Source of the DNA: Flagellimonas hadalis
Lineage (GTDB): Bacteria > Bacteroidota > Bacteroidia > Flavobacteriales > Flavobacteriaceae
DNA length: 64,000 nt
Direction: 5' to 3'
Assembly: GCF_007785775.2 (NCBI RefSeq)
Contig: NZ_VNIK02000006.1
Coordinates: 124,001-188,000 of the forward strand
A program made the position numbers and the translations under genes. Positions 26,250 to 34,876 of the stretch are shown piece after piece (position 1 is the stretch's first letter; each line of letters begins with the position of its first letter). Below the pieces are notes generated by a model. It was given only the letters and a program-made list of their open reading frames with translations, had not been told where the DNA came from and searched no databases.

Positions 26250-26999
26250 ATGAGAACAAAAATTGTGGCAGGCAACTGGAAAATGAACAATAACCTCAAA
26301 GAGACTGAAGCTTTGCTTACCGAGCTTTCGGCCAAATTGCCGGATACCAAAGCCGAAGTGATCGTGGCCCCTACATTTGTGAACCTAGCGGCGGCAAATG
26401 CTGCACTTCAATCATCTACCATAAAAGTGGCTGCGCAGAACATGCATTTTGCGGAAAGCGGTGCGTACACTGGTGAAATTTCTGCAGACATGCTCCTGGG
26501 CATCGATGTGGATATCGTCATTCTGGGCCATTCGGAAAGACGTGCCTATTTTGGTGAGGATGATGCGCTTTTGGCCAAAAAAGTGAAGACAGCCGTGGAC
26601 AAAGGATTGAAGGTCATTTTCTGCTTTGGTGAAGAATTGGAGGACAGAAAAGCGGACAAGCATTTTGCCTTGGTGGAGAGCCAATTGAAAAATGCCCTGT
26701 TCAATTTGGATGCCAGTGCATGGAGGAACATTGTGCTGGCCTACGAACCCGTTTGGGCCATAGGAACAGGGGAAACGGCAAGTCCGGAACAGGCTCAGGA
26801 AATGCACGCCTTCATCAGGAAGACCATTTCAGATGCCTTTGGTTCGGCCGTGGCAGATGAGGTCTCCATCCTGTATGGAGGCAGTGTGAAACCGGGGAAC
26901 GCCGCCGAGATTTTCTCCAAGCCCGATGTGGACGGTGGACTGATCGGGGGAGCATCTTTGGTGGCATCGGACTTTGTGGCCATCATCGAGGCCATCTAA
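26250..26999 (+). CDS. tpiA: Triosephosphate isomerase
   Basis: A 249-residue TIM-barrel enzyme interconverting dihydroxyacetone phosphate and glyceraldehyde 3-phosphate. The start at 26250 gives the canonical RTKIVAGNWKMNN opening with the catalytic lysine; the longer frame adds seven unlikely residues. Catalytic histidine in ILGHSERRAYFGE, catalytic glutamate in LAYEPVWAIGTG (loop 6 follows), and the phosphate-binding YGGSVKPGNA and GGLIGGASL are all present. Housekeeping, central glycolysis. Confidence 0.98.
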   Translation: MRTKIVAGNWKMNNNLKETEALLTELSAKLPDTKAEVIVAPTFVNLAAANAALQSSTIKVAAQNMHFAESGAYTGEISADMLLGIDVDIVILGHSERRAYFGEDDALLAKKVKTAVDKGLKVIFCFGEELEDRKADKHFALVESQLKNALFNLDASAWRNIVLAYEPVWAIGTGETASPEQAQEMHAFIRKTISDAFGSAVADEVSILYGGSVKPGNAAEIFSKPDVDGGLIGGASLVASDFVAIIEAI

Positions 27000-27008
27000 T
27001 ATTTCTAC

Positions 27009-27842
27009 ATGGCATTGATCTATATTGAATACGATTTTAAGGTAAACCCAACTCAACCGGCAACCGATATCCTGATTGCCGAGTTGGGTGAAGTGGGTTT
27101 TGAAAGTTTTGTGGAAAACGAGACTGGACTGTTGGCCTATATCCTCAAATCGGAATGGAAAGAAGGCCTTTTGGACGATTTTTTCATATTGCAGCACCCC
27201 GATTTCGAGATTTCATGGACCAGCACGGAAATTGAACAGAAAAACTGGAACGCCGAATGGGAAAAGAATTTCCATCCCATCAAAGTGGGGGAGAGGTGTA
27301 TGGTCCGGGCCCCTTTCCATGAGCCCGAGGCAGTGGAGTACGATATCGTTATCGAGCCCAAAATGAGTTTTGGCACTGGGCACCATCAGACCACCTACAT
27401 GATGTTGCAACATATTCTGGACGCCGATTTTGAAGGAAAATCCGTTTTGGACATGGGCTGTGGTACCGGGGTGTTGGCCATTCTTGCCAAGAAACGCGGC
27501 GCAGGCCCCGTGGATGCCATCGATATTGATGAATGGTGCTTTTTGAACAGCAAGGAGAACGTGGAAAGGAACGATTGTGCAGATATTGCCGTTTTTCAAG
27601 GTGACAGTGCCCTGTTGGACGGAAGGAAATACGATGTCATCCTGGCCAACATCAACAGGAACATTCTGTTGGAAGACATCCCGATCTATGCGCAATGTCT
27701 CCAGAAAGGGGGGAACCTTTTTCTGAGTGGCTTCTATTTGGAGGATTTGGATGCCATTTCTTCAAAATGTAGGGCACATGGTTTGGAATTTGAAAAAAAA
27801 CTGGAGAAGGACAACTGGATTTCAGCAAAATATGTAAATTAG
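27009..27842 (+). CDS. prmA: Ribosomal protein L11 methyltransferase
   Basis: A 277-residue SAM-dependent methyltransferase that trimethylates ribosomal protein L11. A short N-terminal L11-recognition domain (about 1-90) precedes the Rossmann domain with motif I VLDMGCGTGVLAILAKKRGA, the preceding MSFGTGHHQTTYMM, AIDIDEWCFLNSKENVERN and the catalytic-loop DVILANINRNILL (NxxxN type). It starts 9 bases after tpiA and is followed 22 bases later by clpS. Confidence 0.96.
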   Translation: MALIYIEYDFKVNPTQPATDILIAELGEVGFESFVENETGLLAYILKSEWKEGLLDDFFILQHPDFEISWTSTEIEQKNWNAEWEKNFHPIKVGERCMVRAPFHEPEAVEYDIVIEPKMSFGTGHHQTTYMMLQHILDADFEGKSVLDMGCGTGVLAILAKKRGAGPVDAIDIDEWCFLNSKENVERNDCADIAVFQGDSALLDGRKYDVILANINRNILLEDIPIYAQCLQKGGNLFLSGFYLEDLDAISSKCRAHGLEFEKKLEKDNWISAKYVN

Positions 27843-27864
27843 AAAGGCATAAACTCCACAGAAC

Positions 27865-28140
27865 ATGGGCACAAGGGAAAAACAGCTTGAGGATGTCCTT
27901 CTAGAGGAAGAGACGGTAAACCAGAACGAGATTGTACTTTTCAATGACAATGTCAACACATTTGACCATGTCATTGAGACCTTGATCAATGTGTGCGAGC
28001 ATACGCCAGAACAAGCCGAGCAATGCTCCCTGATCGTGCATTACAACGGAAAATGTACCGTAAAGACCGGGGAATATTCCTATCTGAAGCCCAAGTGTTC
28101 GAAGCTATTGGAAGCAGGGTTGAGTGCAGAGATCGTGTAG
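27865..28140 (+). CDS. clpS: ATP-dependent Clp protease adaptor ClpS
   Basis: A 91-residue adaptor that hands N-degron substrates to the ClpAP/ClpCP protease. The substrate-binding features are visible: NEIVLFNDNVNTFDHVIETL with the Asn-Asp pocket residues, then EQAEQCSLIVHYNGKCTVKTGE in place of the usual AxxxMxxVHxxG segment. The N-terminal 20 residues are the expected flexible acidic tail. Last gene of the tpiA-prmA-clpS set. Confidence 0.95.
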   Translation: MGTREKQLEDVLLEEETVNQNEIVLFNDNVNTFDHVIETLINVCEHTPEQAEQCSLIVHYNGKCTVKTGEYSYLKPKCSKLLEAGLSAEIV

Positions 28141-28340
28141 TCCTTTCGAGCCCTCCCCAAATCCTTTTTGAACTTACCCTTTTTTGTCACATGATGGTTG
28201 CAAGCGAACCCTTTTGATGACAGGAGATGAAATGTAAAAAAACATGGATTCTTCACAAAAATCAAAAACGAGAAGCGCTTGTATGTTGTAAATTTACCAA
28301 CAACCAAAAAGTAAGAACCACTAATCTCCCTTCCAGAGAA

Positions 28341-28937
28341 ATGAGCGAATTTTTTAAGGCAGAACTGAAGGACCGTTTTTTGGAATATGCCTTGGATCGT
28401 AGCGATTATTTCGAGATACAGACCCTTTACGATGAGTTTCTCCGACCAAACTACAGCTTGCAGTATGTGGAAAGGTTGGTGGGGGAAATACTGGAATATG
28501 ACCCCAACCTTTTGGATGTGATGAGTGGCAACGGCATGGACATCTTTATGCTGGCCTCCACTACATCCACCGAGGATTTTTTGGAAGATGGCGGGTTCAT
28601 GGACATGTATGTGAAGGAGGAGGAAAAGTGGGATGTGTTCCTAGATCAGTTGTCCAGCACCCGAAAGCCTTCCAACCAGCAAAGGAAACTGTTCAAGTCG
28701 CCAGGCTTGAAAAAGGAGAAAACCTTGCTCATGGTGCTTTTCTCTGCCATAGCCATGAGTTTCCTCTTCACGGTGATCAGTATTTTCAAGGAAGCCTTCT
28801 TGGAGCCCGAATATGTTCCCGTGGACGAGTTTGAACGAAAGATGGAACTGCTCCAAGAGCAATATTTCCAAGAAAAGAAGCGCCTTCAATCGGAATTGGA
28901 ACAGGCTCTTTTTGTATTGGATTCCCTGAATAGGTAG
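28341..28937 (+). CDS. Membrane-anchored coiled-coil protein of unknown function
   Basis: A 198-residue protein, start taken at ATG 28341 (MSEFFKAELKDRF) because the 38 upstream in-frame residues look non-coding. The first about 115 residues are acidic and soluble with aromatic motifs (YFEIQTLYDEFLRPNYSLQYVERLVGEIL; SGNGMDIFMLASTTSTEDFLEDGGF). One membrane helix follows (TLLMVLFSAIAMSFLFTVISIF), then a C-terminal coiled coil of about 45 residues (ERKMELLQEQYFQEKKRLQSEL). It therefore is a single-pass protein with a helical tail. No known family recognised. It ends 6 bases from the convergent MocR regulator gene. Confidence 0.78.
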   Translation: MSEFFKAELKDRFLEYALDRSDYFEIQTLYDEFLRPNYSLQYVERLVGEILEYDPNLLDVMSGNGMDIFMLASTTSTEDFLEDGGFMDMYVKEEEKWDVFLDQLSSTRKPSNQQRKLFKSPGLKKEKTLLMVLFSAIAMSFLFTVISIFKEAFLEPEYVPVDEFERKMELLQEQYFQEKKRLQSELEQALFVLDSLNR

Positions 28938-28943
28938 GGGGTA

Positions 28944-30428
28944 TCAGCCTAGATAATTGGATATGATCCGTTCCATTTTGTTGATACTTTCCCTGATCTG
29001 TTTTGGATTGACGCAGCAAAAGCCCATCACCAATCCGTTTTCCCCATTGCGGTGCACATAATATTTGCTGAGGGCATGCACTAGGATGTTGTGGTCCAAA
29101 AGGATTTTTTCCAATTGCACATCGCTCAGACCTTCCTTGGTGATATGGGCTATGAGGTGGAGTCCCGGATTTGAGGTGTCCAGATAAAAGTAACGCCCCA
29201 AAACTTTTTTGAAATGGTTCACAAATACCTCCTTTCTTTCGTTGGAGACGTCTATCACATTCCTTAAATGTTTGTTCAGGTGGTCTTTTTCAATAAAGGT
29301 GCTCATCGCCTTTTGGTTCTGTATGGAAACAAATCGGCTCGACTGCTGGTAAAGTGCGACCACGGCGTCGAACAGATAGTGGGGAACTATCATGTACCCA
29401 AGCCGCATGGAAGGGTGTATCAGTTTGTTGAAAGTGCCAAGGTAGATCACCCGCTCCTGCTGGTCCATCCCGAATAGGGAACCAATCGGTCTTTCCCAAT
29501 TGCTGAACTCGTGGTTATAGTCATCCTCCACAATGAAAGTCTCTTTTTCCGAAGCCCATTTCAGAAGGTCCTTTCGCCGTTCCATGCTCATCTTTATGCC
29601 TGTGGGATATTGGCTGGAAGGAGTGGTGTAGACAAACTTTGGTGATTGGCAGGATATATTTTTGATGCAAAGGCCTTGGTCGTCCACATCGGTGGCACAT
29701 ATGTTGGCCCCCAGACTTTTAAAAAGAGCATGGGCCATGGGATAGGTCGGGTTTTCCACCACCACTTCGTCATGGGTTTCCAACAATACATTGGACACAA
29801 GGTACAGGGAGTGCAGCGACCCAGAGGTAACGATGATCTGGTCGGGATCACAATCGATGTCCCGATAGACCCTCAAATACTTGGCCAGGTTCTCCCGTAG
29901 GCATTGCAGGCCAATGGTATTGGAATAGGAAAGCTCGGATGGGGTGACACACCTCCAATAATCACTGATCAACCTTTTCCATAACTGTACAGGAAAGATG
30001 TCCAAAGGAGGAAGGCCGGGCCTAAAGGCGACACCTTTGTCAGCGCTTTCCCCGGACCAATCCATATGCTGTGAGAAGGCTTTTCCCTTATCGGAAAGCT
30101 GTGGATAGTTCCCTTTTTTGTCTGCCAGTGTAAAATTGAGCCTCAACTTTTTGTCCTTGGGAGACAGTACATAGTAACCAGATCCCTTGACCGAGTCAAT
30201 GTAGCGTTCCACGAGCAGTAGGTCGATGGCCTTCAGGACCGTGCTTCGGGAAATGGCAAGATCCTTTGCCAAAATCCGAGAGGGAGGAAGCTTGGAACCC
30301 GGTTCCAAGGACCTCGTGAGGATGGCTTTCTTGAGCGCGTCGTATAGACTGATATAAATTTGAGGTTGGAGGTTGACATTCAAGCTTAAGCCATTTCGTA
30401 TTAAAATGCCTTTAATATTGAAATGCAT
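28944..30428 (-). CDS. MocR/PdxR-type GntR regulator with aminotransferase-like domain
   Basis: A 494-residue regulator. Residues about 20-95 form a GntR winged helix (YISLYDALKKAILTRSLEPGSKLPPSRILAKDLAISRSTVLKAIDLL). The rest is a fold-type I PLP aminotransferase-like domain: EVVVENPTYPMAHALF, YTTPSSQYPTGIKMS, ETFIVEDDYNHEFS and YLGTFNKLIHPSMRLGYMIVP, in which the lysine of TFNK is the expected PLP-binding residue. Such proteins sense PLP, GABA, taurine or other amino compounds. It is divergent from the M14-SusCD arm, which makes it the likely local regulator of peptide or amino-acid use. Two 8-bp direct repeats lie directly upstream. Confidence 0.93.
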   Translation of the reverse strand: MHFNIKGILIRNGLSLNVNLQPQIYISLYDALKKAILTRSLEPGSKLPPSRILAKDLAISRSTVLKAIDLLLVERYIDSVKGSGYYVLSPKDKKLRLNFTLADKKGNYPQLSDKGKAFSQHMDWSGESADKGVAFRPGLPPLDIFPVQLWKRLISDYWRCVTPSELSYSNTIGLQCLRENLAKYLRVYRDIDCDPDQIIVTSGSLHSLYLVSNVLLETHDEVVVENPTYPMAHALFKSLGANICATDVDDQGLCIKNISCQSPKFVYTTPSSQYPTGIKMSMERRKDLLKWASEKETFIVEDDYNHEFSNWERPIGSLFGMDQQERVIYLGTFNKLIHPSMRLGYMIVPHYLFDAVVALYQQSSRFVSIQNQKAMSTFIEKDHLNKHLRNVIDVSNERKEVFVNHFKKVLGRYFYLDTSNPGLHLIAHITKEGLSDVQLEKILLDHNILVHALSKYYVHRNGENGLVMGFCCVNPKQIRESINKMERIISNYLG

Positions 30429-30460
30429 AATTGGTATGCCCTATCCGATAAGAATTGGTA
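30429..30460. promoter_or_regulatory. Direct repeat AATTGGTA, candidate MocR operator
   Basis: AATTGGTA occurs at 30429-30436 and again at 30453-30460, 24 bases apart start to start, between the divergent regulator and the M14 gene. MocR-type proteins such as GabR bind direct repeats, and the first copy contains TGGTAT, the complement of the GabR half-site ATACCA. Confidence 0.45.
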
Positions 30461-30515
30461 GGTGGAAGGTAGAAGTTTATCCTTTAATTTTCTGGTTTTT
30501 AACAGAAAGTTCACA

Positions 30516-31769
30516 ATGAAAGTCCCAAATCCTATCATGAGAACTTTGCCAATTTTCTTTTTTAGTGCAGGATTTCTGATCAGTTGTTCAAGTGTGCGGA
30601 CAGTTGATTTTGAAACCCCGGTCGACACCTCCGACAAGCAGATCACATTTCAGGAAAGGCAAGTTTATTTTCAGGAAGACCTCGGTCTTGTTGTGGACAA
30701 TACGTTTGACGGTGCCCGGCTGAACGGGATCGAAAAATTGAATGACAGTACCATCAAGGCCATCATCCGGCCAGAGAACGAACCCATCAACAGTAGCCCT
30801 TACTACGCTTTTAAAATAGCATCCAATACACCCAAAAAAGTATATGTCTCCCTGGAATATCCGAAGGGACATGCACACCGATACGTTCCAAAAGTGAAGA
30901 AACCGACTGAAGAATGGGAAGCCTTGGACCCTTCAAAGACTTTTATAATGGATTCCTTGGTCACGCTCGAACTTTTATTGGATAAAGAGCCAACTCTCAT
31001 TGCTGCCCAAGAGCTGCAAACCTCGGAACAGGTAAAGGAGTGGTACCATGATTTGTCTTCGGATAAGGGATATGTGAGGGCATACATTTACGGAACCTCC
31101 AAAATGGGTAGGGAACTTCCTGTTTTGGACATTTATCACGGCGGGAAGGCGAACAAACCCATCATTGTGCTTCTAACGCGCCAACACCCCCCGGAAGTCA
31201 CCGGATTTTTCGCATTCAAGGCCTTTTTGGAAACCGTACTGGACGATTCAGAATTGTCCAAAGCATTCTTGGATACCCATAGAATACTGGCTTTTCCCAT
31301 GTTGAACCCCGATGGGGTAGACCTTGGTCATTGGCGACACAATGCAGGCGGTGTGGATACCAACAGGGATTGGTCCAAGTACCGTCAGCCTGAAATCCGT
31401 CAAACCGTGGAATTTATAGAAGAGCAATTGAAAAATGATGGGGCAAGACTGCTTTTGGGGCTGGATTTCCATTCTACTTATAAAGATGTTTTTTATACCA
31501 ACACCTCCCAAGAAGGTAGCGCACTTCCGCATTTTGAAAAGGATTGGTTCTCCGCTTTGGGGGAAAACATACCGGATTATAAAGTCAATGAATCTTCGGG
31601 AAACAGTACAAAACCAGTTTCAAAAGGGTGGTTTTTAAAACGACATGGGGCTGTTGGGATCACCTACGAAATAGGGGATAACACCCCAAGAGATCGGATA
31701 AGGACCATAGGCAGGGTCTCTGCACAGGAAATGATGAAAATCTTACGCTCAAATACTAATTTAAACTAA
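30516..31769 (+). CDS. M14-family zinc carboxypeptidase lipoprotein
   Basis: A 417-residue lipoprotein (signal PIMRTLPIFFFSAGFLISC) starting at ATG 30516, or at 30537 if the first methionine is skipped. The catalytic domain starts near residue 190: zinc ligands in RQHPPEVTGF (HxxE), FPMLNPDGVDLGHWRHNAGGVDTNRDW with the conserved Asn-Arg, the third ligand in GLDFHSTYKDVF, and a C-terminal catalytic Glu in GITYEIGDNTPRDR. M14 enzymes remove C-terminal amino acids or cleave murein-type peptides. An N-terminal beta-rich domain (30-180) precedes it. It leads the plus-strand SusCD arm, ending 7 bases before susC. Confidence 0.9.
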   Translation: MKVPNPIMRTLPIFFFSAGFLISCSSVRTVDFETPVDTSDKQITFQERQVYFQEDLGLVVDNTFDGARLNGIEKLNDSTIKAIIRPENEPINSSPYYAFKIASNTPKKVYVSLEYPKGHAHRYVPKVKKPTEEWEALDPSKTFIMDSLVTLELLLDKEPTLIAAQELQTSEQVKEWYHDLSSDKGYVRAYIYGTSKMGRELPVLDIYHGGKANKPIIVLLTRQHPPEVTGFFAFKAFLETVLDDSELSKAFLDTHRILAFPMLNPDGVDLGHWRHNAGGVDTNRDWSKYRQPEIRQTVEFIEEQLKNDGARLLLGLDFHSTYKDVFYTNTSQEGSALPHFEKDWFSALGENIPDYKVNESSGNSTKPVSKGWFLKRHGAVGITYEIGDNTPRDRIRTIGRVSAQEMMKILRSNTNLN

Positions 31770-31776
31770 CTTGATT

Positions 31777-34700
31777 ATGGCCAAAACCCAGATGATATGT
31801 TTATGCATCCTACTGTTTTTGGGAGGAATGGTACACGCGCAGAAGCAGATAAGCGGTACTGTCACAGATGCCAATGGACCACTCCCGGGGGCCAGTGTAG
31901 TCCTGAAAGGAACCACAGTGGGCACTACTACAGACTTTGATGGCAACTATACCATAACACTACAGGATGGACAGGATGTGCTCCAGTTCAGCTATGTGGG
32001 GTATCTCATCAAGGAAATACAAGTGGGGGCACAGACTGTTGTAAACGTCATATTGGAAGAAAATGCCGAAGCACTTCAAGAAGTGGTGGTCACCGCACAG
32101 GGGATAAAAAAGTCGAAAAAAGCGTTGGGGTATGCCATTGCCAACGTGCGACCCGATGAAGTCGAAAAAAGGCCTGAAGCCGACATGGCCAGGGCCCTGC
32201 AAGGAAAGGTGGCAGGTGTGAGCATTACTCCGGCCGATGGACAAACGGGTTCCTCCTCCGAAATCAGGATACGGGGAAATGTCTCTTTGACAGGAACAAA
32301 CTCCCCATTGATTGTGGTGAACAATGTGCCCTTCAACGGATTGTTGCGTGATATTGACCCCAATGACATTGAAAGTATCAGTATTTTGAAAGGTTTCAAT
32401 GCATCGGTACTCTATGGAAGCGAGGGGCGGAACGGGGTCATCCTGATCCAAACCAAGAGCGGGTCGGCCAAAACAGGGGAGGTACGCACAACTGCGTCCT
32501 ACTCCACAACGGTTTACACCAATACAGTATCCCAACTCCCGGAATTCCAGAATACGTATTCCAATGGATTGGAAGGGGTTCAGTTTGATCCCACAATCGT
32601 TTCAAACTTCGGTCCTGCCTTCTCCACTTTGGGGGAAGTGGCCCATCCATATGCGGCCTTGGGAGACATCTTCCCGGAATTTCAAGATGCTACCATTCAA
32701 ATAGCGGCCAAACCGGACAATGTGCGGAACATTTTCAGAATGGGCATTGGAACCACCCATTCCTTCACCTTTGCTGCGTCAAAAGAAAAAGTGGGCTTCA
32801 ATTTATCCGCCGGTTATGCCGATGAACAGGGGATCATAGACCATAACGACCTCAAGCGCTTCAATCTGAGCGTCGGGGGAAAGGCCCAACTCACGGATAG
32901 GCTCAATGTGTCGGCCAATATCGGCTACTCCACCCGAAAGGTAAACCTCGTCAATGACGAGAGTATATTCAGTGTGGTCTATCATCTGCCCCGATGGATA
33001 GACCTTACCGAACTGCCCTACCAGAATCCGTTGACAGGGGAATCGGTCTATTATAGGAATGATACCAATCCCCTTTGGATACTCCATAACTCGGGCAATT
33101 ATGATGATAAGGTAAGGATCTTTGGCAATGTTGCCGCAGACTATCAGATTGCAGATGGGCTGAACCTGACCTACCGCATTGGTTTTGACAGTGAGACGTA
33201 TATGGGCTTTGATTATTCCAACAAAGGGGGTTACAGTGATGATAGCTATAGAGTAGGCTATTTGAACGTTGGGGACAGTAAGGAAGTCATCATCAACCAA
33301 ACGGCCTTGCTCGGTTATAACAAGGATCTATTTAAAAATCTCAATCTAGAGGCCCAATTGGGTGTGAATTCCCAATTGACGCGTTTCACCAGCAATTCGA
33401 CCAATTCGGACGGCCAGATCGTGTATGGATTCCTCAGACCGAGCAACTTTACAACCACAGAGGCCGGCTATACCCGCACGGATGAAAATTTGGCAGGGGC
33501 CTTCGCCCAACTCCAATTTGCCTATAAAAATTATTTGTATGCCACATTTTCAGGCAGGAACGATTGGGGGAGTACCGTGGAACTGGACAATCGGTCCTTG
33601 TTTTACCCCGGAGCGTCCTTCTCGTTCATTCCCACTTCGGCCTTCAACTTTGGAGGAAACGCGATCAATTATTTGAAATTCAGGTATGCATACGCTACTT
33701 CATCGGGCTATCCAGCTCCGTACAGGACCAGGAGCACCTTGATCATAGATCCGTTGCGCTTTGCAGCAGCCGATGGAACATATCCGGTCACCAATAGATA
33801 TAGCACCCGATATGCCAACTTGAACCTCAGGCCGGAGCTGCACAAAGAAGTGGAGGTGGGAATGGAGGCCAAACTGCTCCATAATAGGGTCACTCTGGAA
33901 GCATCGGCCTATATACGGGTCTCCAAGGACCAGATTGTGGAATCCCCTTTGTCTCCCTCAACAGGCTATGATGACCAGTTTATCAATCTGGGGAGAATAG
34001 ACAACGAAGGCGTGGAAGTGGATTTGGGTATCGATATTTTCAGGGGCGACAACTTTCGCTGGAACTTCAGGAATATATTTACCGCAGATGAGTCACTTGT
34101 GGTGGAGACCACACCCACTCGGGCAGATATCAATATCACCGAAGATCGGTTTGCAGTGGAGGGACAGCCCTTTGGGGTCATCAAAGGGGACTATGCCCTT
34201 CGGGATGAAAATGGCAACTTGCTGATCAGTGGCAATGGATCCGCAACCCGGGTCGGGGAAGTGATCACGAGCAGTGATATTGGCTTGGAGACAAAGGTGA
34301 TCGGAGACCCTAATCCAGATTGGCGGTTGACGACCATCAACACTATAGGCATCAAGAAGTTTTCGATATCGGCACAAATGGAGTACACTCATGGCGGGGA
34401 AATCTATTCCAGTAGTGTGGCAAATATGTTGCAACGCGGGGTGGCCAAGGAGACCGAGGACAGGGAGGGCTCCTTCATCATTCCTGGTTATTTGGCCGAT
34501 GATGATACAGGCGAAATTTTGCTGGATGCCAACGGCGACCAGATACCGAACACCATCCAAATCAACAGTGGGAGGGTTGGTTTTTCCAATTATTACAATG
34601 CCAACGATCTGGCCATGTGGGACACCTCCATATTTCGGTTGAGAGAAATTGCACTGGGATATACCCTCAGCCCTAAAAAGGGCGAACGGCTTCCTTTCCA

Positions 34701-34857
34701 GAGGATCGATTTTACCCTTTCCGGCAGAAACCTGTGGTACCGTGCCCCCAATTTTCCAAAGTATGTGAACTATGACCCAGAAAGTGATGGCCTGGAAGGG
34801 GACAGCACGGTACCCTCCACAAAGAGGTTTGCTTTTGGCGTATCGGTAACATTTTAA
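31777..34857 (+). CDS. SusC/RagA-family TonB-linked outer membrane transporter (arm A)
   Basis: A 1026-residue TonB-dependent transporter. Signal peptide (MICLCILLFLGGMVHAQ), then a CarboxypepD_reg-like domain (KQISGTVTDANGPLPGASVVLKGTTVGTTTDFDGNYTI), TonB-box region with EALQEVVVTAQGIKK, plug domain (GKVAGVSI...IRIRGNVSL..NSPLIVVNNVPFNG; LKGFNASVLYGSEGRNGVILIQTKSG) and a large barrel ending FGVSVTF. It lacks the N-terminal STN domain, so unlike the arm B SusC it is not expected to signal to a FecR/ECF pair. It would import oligopeptides or similar with the SusD that follows. Start ATG at 31777. Confidence 0.95.
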   Translation: MAKTQMICLCILLFLGGMVHAQKQISGTVTDANGPLPGASVVLKGTTVGTTTDFDGNYTITLQDGQDVLQFSYVGYLIKEIQVGAQTVVNVILEENAEALQEVVVTAQGIKKSKKALGYAIANVRPDEVEKRPEADMARALQGKVAGVSITPADGQTGSSSEIRIRGNVSLTGTNSPLIVVNNVPFNGLLRDIDPNDIESISILKGFNASVLYGSEGRNGVILIQTKSGSAKTGEVRTTASYSTTVYTNTVSQLPEFQNTYSNGLEGVQFDPTIVSNFGPAFSTLGEVAHPYAALGDIFPEFQDATIQIAAKPDNVRNIFRMGIGTTHSFTFAASKEKVGFNLSAGYADEQGIIDHNDLKRFNLSVGGKAQLTDRLNVSANIGYSTRKVNLVNDESIFSVVYHLPRWIDLTELPYQNPLTGESVYYRNDTNPLWILHNSGNYDDKVRIFGNVAADYQIADGLNLTYRIGFDSETYMGFDYSNKGGYSDDSYRVGYLNVGDSKEVIINQTALLGYNKDLFKNLNLEAQLGVNSQLTRFTSNSTNSDGQIVYGFLRPSNFTTTEAGYTRTDENLAGAFAQLQFAYKNYLYATFSGRNDWGSTVELDNRSLFYPGASFSFIPTSAFNFGGNAINYLKFRYAYATSSGYPAPYRTRSTLIIDPLRFAAADGTYPVTNRYSTRYANLNLRPELHKEVEVGMEAKLLHNRVTLEASAYIRVSKDQIVESPLSPSTGYDDQFINLGRIDNEGVEVDLGIDIFRGDNFRWNFRNIFTADESLVVETTPTRADINITEDRFAVEGQPFGVIKGDYALRDENGNLLISGNGSATRVGEVITSSDIGLETKVIGDPNPDWRLTTINTIGIKKFSISAQMEYTHGGEIYSSSVANMLQRGVAKETEDREGSFIIPGYLADDDTGEILLDANGDQIPNTIQINSGRVGFSNYYNANDLAMWDTSIFRLREIALGYTLSPKKGERLPFQRIDFTLSGRNLWYRAPNFPKYVNYDPESDGLEGDSTVPSTKRFAFGVSVTF

Positions 34858-34876
34858 CGAATCAAAAAGTATCAAA

